A stretch of 9,050 bases of DNA from Spirochaetaceae bacterium (GTDB taxonomy: Bacteria > Spirochaetota > Spirochaetia > UBA9216), in NCBI GenBank assembly GCA_028527945.1, contig JAQQAK010000394.1:1-9050 (forward strand). Direction: 5' to 3'. Position 1 is the stretch's first letter. Every line of letters begins with the position of its first letter. Below the pieces are notes generated by a model. That model saw only the letters and a program-made list of their open reading frames with translations. It searched no databases and was not told the origin of the DNA. Position numbers and translations under genes: made by a program. Shown here piece by piece: positions 1-5,458 of this stretch.

Positions 1-149
1 TGTTCCTCCATCTGTTTTAAATTTCTTACAACTCGAGTTCAAGTTTGAGAAGCAACACAAAATGGAAATAAGGATAAGGAATATCAAAAGGAGGCAACCT
101 AAGGTAAAGTATTTTTTAACCATAAAAATAAACCAAAGGAGCCTCCTGG
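1..149 (+). other. Non-coding leader/left end of an IS30-family element
   Basis: No coding region is supported here. The stretch leads directly into the truncated IS30-type transposase and is probably the left end and leader of that element, although I cannot fix the terminal inverted repeat. Visible structure: a 10-base palindrome AACTCGAGTT at 31-40, and a 7-base inverted repeat AGGAGGC (89-95) / GCCTCCT (141-147). The right arm of that repeat lies between the ribosome-binding site and the start codon of the transposase. The assignment to the IS rests on position only. Confidence 0.4.
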
Positions 150-419
150 ATGAATAATAACTCAAATCACAAGCGACTGTATAGAATGTTAAGCCCTGAA
201 GAACGTGAAGAAATAATGATAGGATTACGCCAGAGAGAATCAATAAGAGCCATATTCGAACGGCTTGGAAGAAACCAATCTGTAATATCACGAGAAATCA
301 AAAAGAACAGTACAGAGGATAGTCGGTATCAAGCATTCTGGGCTCATACCCGTTCAACAAAACGAAGAAAAGAAAGTCGTTGTCGTGAAAGAATCCCTAA
401 TAAAGATACAAAAAGATAA
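150..419 (+). pseudogene. IS30-family transposase, N-terminal fragment (truncated)
   Basis: The 89-residue product matches the N-terminal DNA-binding part of IS30-family transposases. Residues about 14-53 form the HTH_38 helix-turn-helix, with the typical 'SPEEREEI', 'SIRAI', 'LGRNQSVISREIKKN' pattern; it is followed by the basic YQAFWAHTRSTKRRK linker and an R-IPNKD motif. Intact family members are about 320-400 residues with a DDE catalytic domain, and all of that domain is missing. The reading frame stops at TAA 417-419, where homology to the family also fades, so the element was probably cut by a deletion or rearrangement. The start ATG 150 is supported by AAAGGAG at 135-141. It cannot transpose. 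The fragment might still bind element ends, but that is speculation. It belongs to a different IS30 subgroup from the remnant at 3297-4079. Confidence 0.8.
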
Positions 420-455
420 CTTATTTCTGTGAAAGTATTTTTTTTTATTGTTAAT

Positions 456-491
456 AAAGGGGCTGTCCAAACTGAATTGAGCAGCCGCCTT
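456..491 (-). terminator. Probable rho-independent terminator of the FG-GAP lipoprotein gene
   Basis: Just past the stop of the minus-strand lipoprotein gene, AAAGGGGCTG (456-465) and CAGCCGCCTT (482-491) pair as a ten-position stem with one mismatch and one G-U pair around a 16-base loop. Read on the minus strand, the stem is followed by a T-rich stretch (CCTTTATT). The tract is not a perfect U-run, so confidence is moderate. It also separates this gene from the convergent IS30 fragment. Confidence 0.55.
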
Positions 492-526
492 AAAATTCTT
501 TTTTGTATTCCGGTATGATCTCTATA

Positions 527-2230
527 TTAGTAATCCAGGAAAAAGGAGTAAGCTGCACCGGAATCATCGTTCTGACCGTCTCCATTTTCCGCACTGATGA
601 AAGCAGTCGAGCCGTCGGCTGAGAGAGATACTGAAGTTCCAAAGGCGTTTGCGTCGGTGCCGTCATAGGCGTACAGTTTTGCATCTTCTGTACTGTCTGA
701 CCAACTGCTGCCCTTTGAATAGACATAAACTGCTCCTGTAGAAGTACCGTTAATACTACTTTCGTCAGCGCCGATCAGAGCAATGGAACCGTCAGCTGAA
801 ATGCTTACAAAGGGGACACTATAGTCATCATCTGTCAGGTCATTATCAGAAGCAGTAAGCTTGGAATCCTCTGTGCTGTTTGACCAACTGCTGCCCTTTG
901 AATAGACATAAGCTGCTCCTCCGTTATTGGCGGAACCGATTAATGCCGTAGTACCGTCAGAAGACAGACTCACTGAATTTCCAAAATAATCATTTTCAGC
1001 ACCGTCGGAGGCTGTCAATACGGCATCTTCAGTTTTATCATCCCAACTACTTTCTTTGTTAAAAATAAAAGCTGCACCATAATTATAAATCATGTCGCCG
1101 ACAAGAGCGATGGCTCCGTCGGATGAGAGGCTTACCGAACAGCCAAGGTATCCTCCGGAGGAACTGTCAGAGTTTGTCAGTTTTGCCCCTTGGGTCCAGC
1201 CGCTGTCGCTGTCAATAAAGATGTAGGCTGAATTATCAGTCGGTGCTCCAATTAAAGCTGTAGTACCGTCGTAAGAGAGGCTGACAGAACATCCAAAATA
1301 AGCATATTGCCCAAGATCAGATGCAGTAAACTTTTCAGATTGAACCCAGGAACCTGCATTGTATGTAAAGATATAGGCGGCCCCTTCACCTCCATTGGTA
1401 TAGTCACAACCAAAAGCTCCTATTAAAGCAGTGGTGCCGTCTGAAGAGATACTTACCGAGCAGCCGAAAAGATCGTTTTCAACGCCGTCAGAAGCCGTTA
1501 GTTTTGCCGTTTGAGTCCAAAGCCCTCCGTTCAATGAATAAACATAGGCCGAGCCTTTACTGTCATCCTTGCGTGCTCCGACCAATGCTGTTTTTCCGTC
1601 GGCAGAAAGGCTCACCGAGAAGCCATATTCATCATCTGCTTCTCCATCGGAGGCAATAATCTTTTCTACATAATCCACCGTAATCACAACGGAATCAGTC
1701 ACCGTTGAGTTTCCGTCATCGGCTGTTATTGTAAAGGTATAGGCTCCTTCATCTAAATCCATTGAAACATCAAAACTGGCGGAAGCTGTGTTTGAACTGG
1801 ATATAGTAACTGTAGAAGGGTTGGAATCAGAAGCCGTCCAGCTATAGGAGACTAAATCACTTGCTGCATTGGAAACTGTAGCAGTTAGAATTACTGTTTT
1901 ACCAAGGCTTGTCACGCTAAAGTCATCTCCGGCATTACAGGAGAACGGCTCTGTTTCAACACTATCTCCGTCTCCGTCTCCGTCTGTTTCAACACTATAG
2001 TCTTCCGACCATTCCTCATCAATAACTCCGTCTCCGTCTGTATCAACACCGTCAGGCTCTCCGTCGCCGTCAACATCTATTACCGTACCATCGGCTGTCC
2101 CGTCGCCGTCCATATCCACAGTACCCAAAGATGTTCCGCTCTGACCTATGTCCGAACCGATCTGGCAGGACACCAACAATGCTCCCGCTACTATGACAAG
2201 AAACAGCAGGACTGATAATTTTTTCTTCAT
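527..2230 (-). CDS. Surface lipoprotein with Ca-binding Asp-rich stalk, PKD-like domain and seven FG-GAP repeats
   Basis: Predicted 567-residue exported lipoprotein. The start is ATG 2230, not the upstream in-frame ATG at 2242, because GGAG (2240-2237 on the minus strand) sits six bases before it and the product then begins with a normal signal peptide, MKKKLSVLLFLVIVAG. The lipobox is LLVSC, with Cys22 as the lipidated residue. Residues about 37-88 are Asp/Gly-rich DxDGDGxxDG repeats like thrombospondin type 3 or EF-hand-like loops, which bind calcium. Residues about 100-188 look like a PKD/Ig-like beta-sandwich. Residues about 190-567 hold seven repeats of the form FGxSVSLSxDGxTALIGA...GAAYVYS (FG-GAP family). 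Seven copies suggest one complete seven-bladed propeller like that of integrin alpha chains. Location is probably the outer membrane surface or periplasm; the ligand is unknown. The gene lies immediately downstream of a dead Kelch-repeat gene on the same strand and does not share the palindromic promoter of the other two lipoproteins. Confidence 0.85.
   Translation of the reverse strand: MKKKLSVLLFLVIVAGALLVSCQIGSDIGQSGTSLGTVDMDGDGTADGTVIDVDGDGEPDGVDTDGDGVIDEEWSEDYSVETDGDGDGDSVETEPFSCNAGDDFSVTSLGKTVILTATVSNAASDLVSYSWTASDSNPSTVTISSSNTASASFDVSMDLDEGAYTFTITADDGNSTVTDSVVITVDYVEKIIASDGEADDEYGFSVSLSADGKTALVGARKDDSKGSAYVYSLNGGLWTQTAKLTASDGVENDLFGCSVSISSDGTTALIGAFGCDYTNGGEGAAYIFTYNAGSWVQSEKFTASDLGQYAYFGCSVSLSYDGTTALIGAPTDNSAYIFIDSDSGWTQGAKLTNSDSSSGGYLGCSVSLSSDGAIALVGDMIYNYGAAFIFNKESSWDDKTEDAVLTASDGAENDYFGNSVSLSSDGTTALIGSANNGGAAYVYSKGSSWSNSTEDSKLTASDNDLTDDDYSVPFVSISADGSIALIGADESSINGTSTGAVYVYSKGSSWSDSTEDAKLYAYDGTDANAFGTSVSLSADGSTAFISAENGDGQNDDSGAAYSFFLDY
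698..728 (-). repeat. Direct repeat copy 1 inside the FG-GAP lipoprotein gene
   Basis: These 31 bases (beginning TGACCAACTG on the plus strand) are identical to 881-911, and similarity extends on both sides. They encode the inter-blade strand VYSKGSSWS. Identity at the DNA level, when other blades have diverged, points to recent duplication or gene conversion between neighbouring blades. Confidence 0.85.
881..911 (-). repeat. Direct repeat copy 2 inside the FG-GAP lipoprotein gene
   Basis: Second copy of the 31-base identical segment at 698-728. The spacing between copies is 183 bases (61 codons), one repeat unit, so recombination between them would add or remove exactly one blade in frame. 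Confidence 0.85.
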
Positions 2231-2269
2231 AATTTGCTCCATGTTTTTAAAAATATTAAACCTTTCTAT

Positions 2270-2606
2270 TCATAACCAGACATCATTGCATACACCATCA
2301 GAATCGTGACTACCCGTCCCCCAAATTTTAGCTTTAAAGACCGTGGTTCCCAGATAAGTTCGTGCACTTCAGTGAGCGGAATCAGAGAATTCGCTCCAGT
2401 GTTCTCCATCGGAGCTGTGCCAAACATCATTTTAACAATCGTATAAGTATTCATCGTCCACATAGGATGAGAAAGATCTCCCCCCCCCCTATGCTCCATA
2501 TCTTGTTATCAAAAATAGTGACTCCCATATTTGCCCTTCCGTCCCAGATTGTGCTTGCGGGTGCACCCTAAGGCCAGGTGGTTTTATCGGAACTGGATTA
2601 TATTTC
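2270..2606 (-). pseudogene. Decayed Kelch-repeat protein gene (3' remnant)
   Basis: No single frame is open, but reading the minus strand across frames gives clear Kelch-type repeats: 'SSSDKTTWP*GAPASTIWDG', 'RANMGVTIFDNKIWSIGG', then 'YVDDEYLYDC*NDVWHSSDG', 'EHWSEFSDSAH*SARTYLG' and 'TTVFKAKIWGTGSHDSDG' followed by 'VCNDVWL*'. The recurring [G/x]VxxFxxKIWxxGG and NDVWxSSDG..W elements are those of the Kelch propeller proteins common in treponemes. Lesions seen: several in-frame stops (TAG, TAA, TGA) and a frame change at a ten-base G run (minus strand) directly after the GG of one repeat. The remnant ends at a TGA (2272-2270), 40 bases before the start of the FG-GAP lipoprotein. The 5' part has been lost next to the IS481 remnant. 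Upstream limit is approximate. Confidence 0.65.
2480..2489. repeat. Ten-base C homopolymer (G on coding strand) in the Kelch remnant
   Basis: An uninterrupted run of ten C on the plus strand. On the minus strand it encodes the glycines after KIWSI in the Kelch remnant. Nine or twelve G would join the upstream Kelch frame to the downstream 'YVDDEYLYDC' frame; ten does not. Such tracts are prone to slippage. Sequencing error in the homopolymer is also possible. Confidence 0.8.
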
Positions 2607-2703
2607 ATAAGAATAGGAAAAGTTATAATTTCTGTCAATCAAAATTTCGAGTGTTTAGTTATAGTAATTACCTGACACATACCCAGAAAGATAAAAGATT
2701 TAC

Positions 2704-3206
2704 TTATGCGGCAGTACCGCCTTCACCCTCTTCTTTAGGAACTTCCTCGATGAATACCTGAAACGGAGTACGCCCTTTCATATTATGACCTTGATGCGCA
2801 CGTTTGTTATTATAGTGTTCCAAATACTTTTCAAGGTCTTCCTGCATCTCGGATAATGATTCATAGAACTTCTCTCGTCTCTTAATCCTGAAATGCGCAT
2901 CAAGTAAAGTTCTGAGCATCCTATCTACAAAGCCTTTGCTCTGAGGCCTACGAACTTTTGTAGTCCTGTGCTCAATCTCTTCAAGCTGAAGAAATAATTC
3001 AAACGGATGATGGTCTGGTCTCCCGCAGTATTCACTTCCGTTGTAGGTAAGCACATTCTTAACCTTCACATCATATTTCTCAAAAAATTGGAGAATATCA
3101 TTATTCATAACCTGAACAGCTGTTACCGGAAGTTTATTTGTATACAGTCTACCCATGCATGACGGCTATTACAATCTATTACTGTTTGTAAATATACCTT
3201 TGCGCC
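2704..3206 (-). pseudogene. IS481-family transposase, C-terminal fragment with frameshift and mutated DDE residues
   Basis: The minus strand encodes the integrase-core (rve) half of an IS481-type transposase. From 3206 it reads GAKVYLQTVIDCNSRHAW, carrying the first catalytic Asp (codon 3176-3174). One G is missing in the run at 3154-3152, and the sequence continues in the next frame as GRLYTNKLPVTAVQ to the stop at 2706-2704. Family hallmarks include CGRPDHHPFELFLQLEEIEH, RTTKVRRPQSKGFV, YNNKRAHQG and GRTPFQVF. The second catalytic Asp, normally in LTDNG, is Tyr (LTYNG, codon 3045-3043, GAC to TAC). The catalytic Glu, normally in GFVER, is Asp (GFVDR). The N-terminal helix-turn-helix half is absent; it abuts the next IS remnant near 3207-3220. 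A possible element end is TGTCAGGTAATT (minus strand) near 2680-2666, but I cannot confirm it. Inactive. Confidence 0.82.
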
Positions 3207-3296
3207 TAGTAAAATAAAATGCACGTCAAAAACAAAAAAACCTTATGGCAAATTGTTATAATAAGTTTGCTAAAACAAAAAAATAACAGGAAAGCC

Positions 3297-4079
3297 ATGA
3301 GACAAAAGAAGCTAATCATAATAAAGGCATGCAAGAATACACATTTTATTTGGGACGAGAGACTAAGATTGCAATATTATCATAATGGAATAAATGGATA
3401 CCAAAGAATAATAAGCTTGTTACTATTAAACAAACTATCCTTAGATAGTTTAAAAGAGGAATGGTTGAAAATTTGGATAGTAATTTAAGTTTTACAATAC
3501 GTTATAATGCTGAATATACACAAAATGATGCTACTTCAAGGTATTTATGCAAAGAGCCAGAATTAAAATTGGGAACAGATTGGGCTTTGGCAAATGCATG
3601 CTTGAAACTAATAAAAGAACAAAGTTATATTCCATATGCAGTCATAGAGTATTTTAAGAAGCATGGATGGCCTATCGAAACAAGAATTTGCGAAAATATG
3701 TTGTATAACTACATAGAAAGCGGTTATATCCCAGAGATTACAGAAAACGACCGTTTATGTGGGTAATAGAGAAAAGGTTAAATCTGGACGTAAAAAGTAT
3801 TACAGAACGCTAAATAATCAAAAAAGCATAGATAATCGTCCTAAAAACGCAAATGAGCGCTCTGAACCGGGGCATTTGGAGATGGATACTGTCGATGGAG
3901 CAAAATCGGTTCTTGAAGCATTAGATTGTCTTGAAAAGAGTTTGGGAACGTCTAATTTTAAGAGATTATTTCTAACAATAATGACGGATAATGGTTCAGA
4001 TTTTTCAGACGCTATAGGTCTTGAAACTTCAGTAAATGAGCATATAAAACGTACGACAGTATATTATGCACATCTTTAA
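3297..4079 (+). pseudogene. IS30-family transposase, multiply disrupted
   Basis: Three consecutive reading frames together resemble one IS30-family transposase of the subgroup with 'FTWEQRLxLQYYYNG' at the N-terminus. Piece 1 (ATG 3297, weak AGGAAAG upstream) has FIWDERLRLQYYHNG. A frame change near 3440-3455 leads to piece 2, KRGMVENLDSNLSF through TDWALANACLKLIKEQ, SYIPYAVIEYF and ICENMLYNYIESGYIPEI. A second frame change near 3758-3765 leads to piece 3, KSIDNRPKNANERSEPGH, LEMDTVDGAK. The first catalytic Asp (EMD) and second (MTDNGSDF) are visible. The segment between DGAK and SVLEALDCLEKSLG lacks the usual TERKTR stretch of roughly 30 residues. The frame ends YYAHL* at 4079, before the catalytic Glu; faint 'GSCES' homology follows to about 4095. 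The copy is dead. It ends only about 20-35 bases upstream of the thiamine promoter. Confidence 0.78.
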
Positions 4080-4113
4080 AGGGAGCTGTGAATCCATTTT
4101 AATAATATTTCAA

Positions 4114-4142
4114 TTGACTATGCATCAGGTTTTAGATACCAT
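4114..4142 (+). promoter_or_regulatory. Probable sigma-70-type promoter of the thiamine operon
   Basis: TTGACT (4114-4119) and TACCAT (4137-4142) are separated by exactly 17 bases, close to the -35/-10 consensus. Initiation would fall near 4149, just before the TPP aptamer, as expected for riboswitch leaders. The IS30 remnant ends just upstream, so the operon promoter appears to have survived the insertion. Confidence 0.6.
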
Positions 4143-4156
4143 AAGGATAAGTAAAC

Positions 4157-4229
4157 GTTCTAGGGGTGCCCAGAAGGCTGAGATTAAACCCTCGAACCTG
4201 ATCCGGTTAGTACCGGCGAAGGAAAGGAC
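4157..4229 (+). promoter_or_regulatory. TPP riboswitch aptamer (THI element)
   Basis: The conserved thi-box core is present in order: GGGGTGCC (4163-4170), CTGAGA (4178-4183), ACCC (4188-4191), GAACCTGATC (4194-4203), then the CCGG-TTAGTA-CCGG hairpin (4203-4216) and CGAAGGAA (4217-4224). GTTC (4157-4160) and GGAC (4226-4229) can close P1 with one G-U pair. This class binds thiamine pyrophosphate and switches off thiamine synthesis or uptake genes. Position between the promoter and a Thi4/ThiC-like ORF with thiD fits that role. No intrinsic terminator with a U-run lies between the aptamer and the gene, so control is probably at translation. Confidence 0.95.
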
Positions 4230-4266
4230 AGACATGCCACAGATCAATTCTTTATTTCCAGATATA

Positions 4267-4311
4267 ATCAGGTTCCCGTTTACAAATTCACGCCATAACA
4301 AGGAGAATTTG
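4267..4311 (+). promoter_or_regulatory. Riboswitch expression platform: anti-aptamer segment and RBS hairpin
   Basis: ATCAGGTTC (4267-4275) is the exact nine-base reverse complement of GAACCTGAT (4194-4202), a strand of the aptamer core, so the two could pair when TPP is absent and break the aptamer. Further on, CAAATTC (4283-4289) and GAATTTG (4305-4311) form a seven-base hairpin whose loop holds most of the ribosome-binding site AAGGAG (4300-4305). How these structures switch cannot be settled by eye; the complementarity itself is directly seen. Confidence 0.55.
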
Positions 4312-4313
4312 AG

Positions 4314-4607
4314 ATGGAACAAACATTCGAACAAGCCATCACCAGAGGAATCCTGGAGCGCTTCCAGGAAAAGCTTAACGACAATCTTGATGTAGACACT
4401 GCAATTACAGGAGCCGGCGCGGCAACGCCAGACAGGCAGATGTCTGAATTCAGAAAGGACTTTGACTGGAAGAAGCAGTTTGAATTGGCTCTTGATCCGG
4501 AAAGAGCAAGAAAAAGGAGAGAAGCATCTGAGAGCAGCGATGAAGAATACTGTTCAATGTGCGGAAAGCTTTGCGCTCTAAGAACAAACAGGGGAGATAA
4601 TTATTGA
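4314..4607 (+). CDS. Thi4-ThiC in-frame deletion fusion (97 aa; remnant of thiazole synthase N-terminus and ThiC C-terminus)
   Basis: ORF of 97 residues under the TPP riboswitch, with AAGGAG (4300-4305) eight bases before ATG 4314. Residues 1-about 36 (QAITRGILERFQEKL, DNLDVDTAITGAGA) resemble the start of Thi4-type ADP-thiazole synthases, whose N-terminus reads like ISRAIIERYxEKLLDxLDVDVAIVGAGPSG. The nucleotide-binding GxGxxG motif is cut after GAGA. Residues about 41-97 (MSEFRKDFDWKKQFELALD, PERARKRRE, CSMCGKLC) are the C-terminus of ThiC, the HMP-P synthase, including the three-Cys motif that holds its [4Fe-4S] cluster in radical-SAM chemistry. Everything between is missing: most of Thi4 (about 260 residues normally) and the ThiC barrel (proteins of more than 400 residues). 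Neither activity is expected. The stop TGA (4605-4607) overlaps the TTG start of thiD by four bases, so the ORF may persist as a translated leader coupled to thiD. Annotation pipelines may call it a ThiC fragment. An assembly error at the junction near 4419-4436 is the alternative. Confidence 0.75.
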   Translation: MEQTFEQAITRGILERFQEKLNDNLDVDTAITGAGAATPDRQMSEFRKDFDWKKQFELALDPERARKRREASESSDEEYCSMCGKLCALRTNRGDNY

Positions 4608-5347
4608 TTCTCGCTATAGGGGCAACCGACAGTTCTGGAGGAGCAGGGCTGGCTCAGGACAGGCGTACAGCCGAGAGGCTTGACTGTACGCTTCGCTCCG
4701 CGGTAACCGGAATTACCGTACAGGGAACAACAGGGGTGTCTGCCATCTCCCCTGCTCCCCCTGATATCCTCCAAAAACAGATAGAAACCCATCTGACAGA
4801 AGACCACCCCTCTGCCATAAAAATAGGAGCGTTGTGTGAAATCTCACAGATAGGGCTGGTAAGAGATATTATTTGCAACTGGAAGGCTCAAAACCCGGGC
4901 ACCGAGGTTATAGCAGATCCGGTATTCAGGCCGACAATGGGAATACCCTTTCTTGACGGCAGGGCCGTTGAGGCCTATACAGGCATCCTCTCGGCAGCAG
5001 ACATTATAACCCCCAACCGGCTGGAGCTTGAGCGTCTTTCAGGGCAAGCTGTATCCAATATGGATGAAGCGGAATATGCCGCGAAAGGGCTTGCTAAGGA
5101 TTATAATTTATCAGTAATAATTACCGGGGGACACTTTTGCGGAGAAAGGCTTGAAGAGATGGTTGTAAGCCCACAGACGGTTCAGAGATTTGAAAAAGAC
5201 AGGATTCATCTTACAAAAACTCATGGTACGGGCTGCTGCCTGTCAACCGCTCTTGCCGTCTATATAGCAAAAGGGAAGACTCTAAATGAGGCCTTCACCC
5301 TTGCGACCAATTTTGTATCCCGGATGATGAGTGATGTAGCTTTCTAA
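4604..5347 (+). CDS. thiD: Hydroxymethylpyrimidine (HMP) kinase / HMP-phosphate kinase ThiD
   Basis: ThiD phosphorylates 4-amino-5-hydroxymethyl-2-methylpyrimidine to HMP-P and then HMP-PP, the pyrimidine donor for thiamine phosphate synthase; it acts in the cytoplasm, in synthesis and in salvage of HMP. The 247-residue product is slightly shorter than the usual 258-270. Ribokinase-fold motifs are visible: DSSGGAG at 9-15, KIGA at 73-76, ADPV at 104-107, ITPN at 135-138, ITGGH near 173-177, and the anion-hole/catalytic HGTGCCLSTA at 207-216 (Cys211). The usual GIQAD after the glycine-rich motif is LAQD here, so it is a somewhat divergent member. The start is TTG 4604, four bases overlapping the preceding stop, with GGGGAGA at 4591-4597; this arrangement suggests translational coupling. 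TPP should repress it through the upstream riboswitch. Confidence 0.93.
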   Translation: MILAIGATDSSGGAGLAQDRRTAERLDCTLRSAVTGITVQGTTGVSAISPAPPDILQKQIETHLTEDHPSAIKIGALCEISQIGLVRDIICNWKAQNPGTEVIADPVFRPTMGIPFLDGRAVEAYTGILSAADIITPNRLELERLSGQAVSNMDEAEYAAKGLAKDYNLSVIITGGHFCGERLEEMVVSPQTVQRFEKDRIHLTKTHGTGCCLSTALAVYIAKGKTLNEAFTLATNFVSRMMSDVAF

Positions 5348-5369
5348 GGACATGAAAAATCTCATTAGT

Positions 5370-5412
5370 AAATATAATGGCTGGTAACAACAACCATTAT
5401 ATTTATTTTTTT
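5370..5412 (+). terminator. Rho-independent terminator of the thiamine operon
   Basis: AAATATAATGG (5370-5380) and CCATTATATTT (5394-5404) form a perfect 11-base stem with a 13-base loop, followed by ATTTTTTT. It lies 23 bases after the thiD stop. The AT-rich stem is weak but the U-run is good. It sits between two convergent genes and could also help end transcription from the minus-strand lipoprotein gene. A second small inverted repeat, AAACTC (5419-5424) / GAGTTT (5439-5444), lies between it and that gene's stop. Confidence 0.75.
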
Positions 5413-5458
5413 AAGTTTAAACTCTTTCAAAACCCACTGAGTTTTACATTTCTCTCTG

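Noticed and set aside
437..449. T-rich run as a terminator for the IS30 fragment on the plus strand
   Set aside because: No stem precedes it; the nearby hairpin lies on its other side and suits the minus-strand lipoprotein gene.
490..726. 78-residue minus-strand ORF overlapping the end of the FG-GAP lipoprotein gene
   Set aside because: It lies in another frame of a well-supported repeat protein, has no family resemblance, and ends in the terminator region.
1994..2130. Asp-rich GAxGGxGACGG-like triplet repeats suggesting a simple-sequence expansion or CRISPR
   Set aside because: The repetition is explained by calcium-loop coding (DxDGDGxxDG); there are no equal spacers or constant repeat units as in CRISPR arrays.
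2266..2499. 77-residue minus-strand ORF beginning MEHRGGG
   Set aside because: It is one frame of the broken Kelch gene running through the G homopolymer; only parts of it are meaningful.
2362..2761. Two short plus-strand ORFs (2362-2571, 2531-2761)
   Set aside because: They run antisense to the Kelch and IS481 remnants, and have no RBS or recognisable motif.
3219..3296. Upstream extension of the first IS30 reading frame from ATG 3219
   Set aside because: The added residues lack family resemblance and an RBS; ATG 3297 has AGGAAAG upstream and fits the family N-terminus.
4101..4154. Possible C-terminal coding remnant reading NNISIDYASGFRYHKDK*
   Set aside because: Only 17 residues with no recognised family, and it overlaps a good promoter; not enough to call a gene.
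4066..4395. 109-residue plus-strand ORF through the TPP riboswitch
   Set aside because: It is open only by chance across the promoter, aptamer and start of the fusion gene; the riboswitch and the other frame explain the sequence.
4601..4878. Minus-strand ORFs opposite thiD (4601-4807, 4654-4878)
   Set aside because: Shadows of thiD on the opposite strand.
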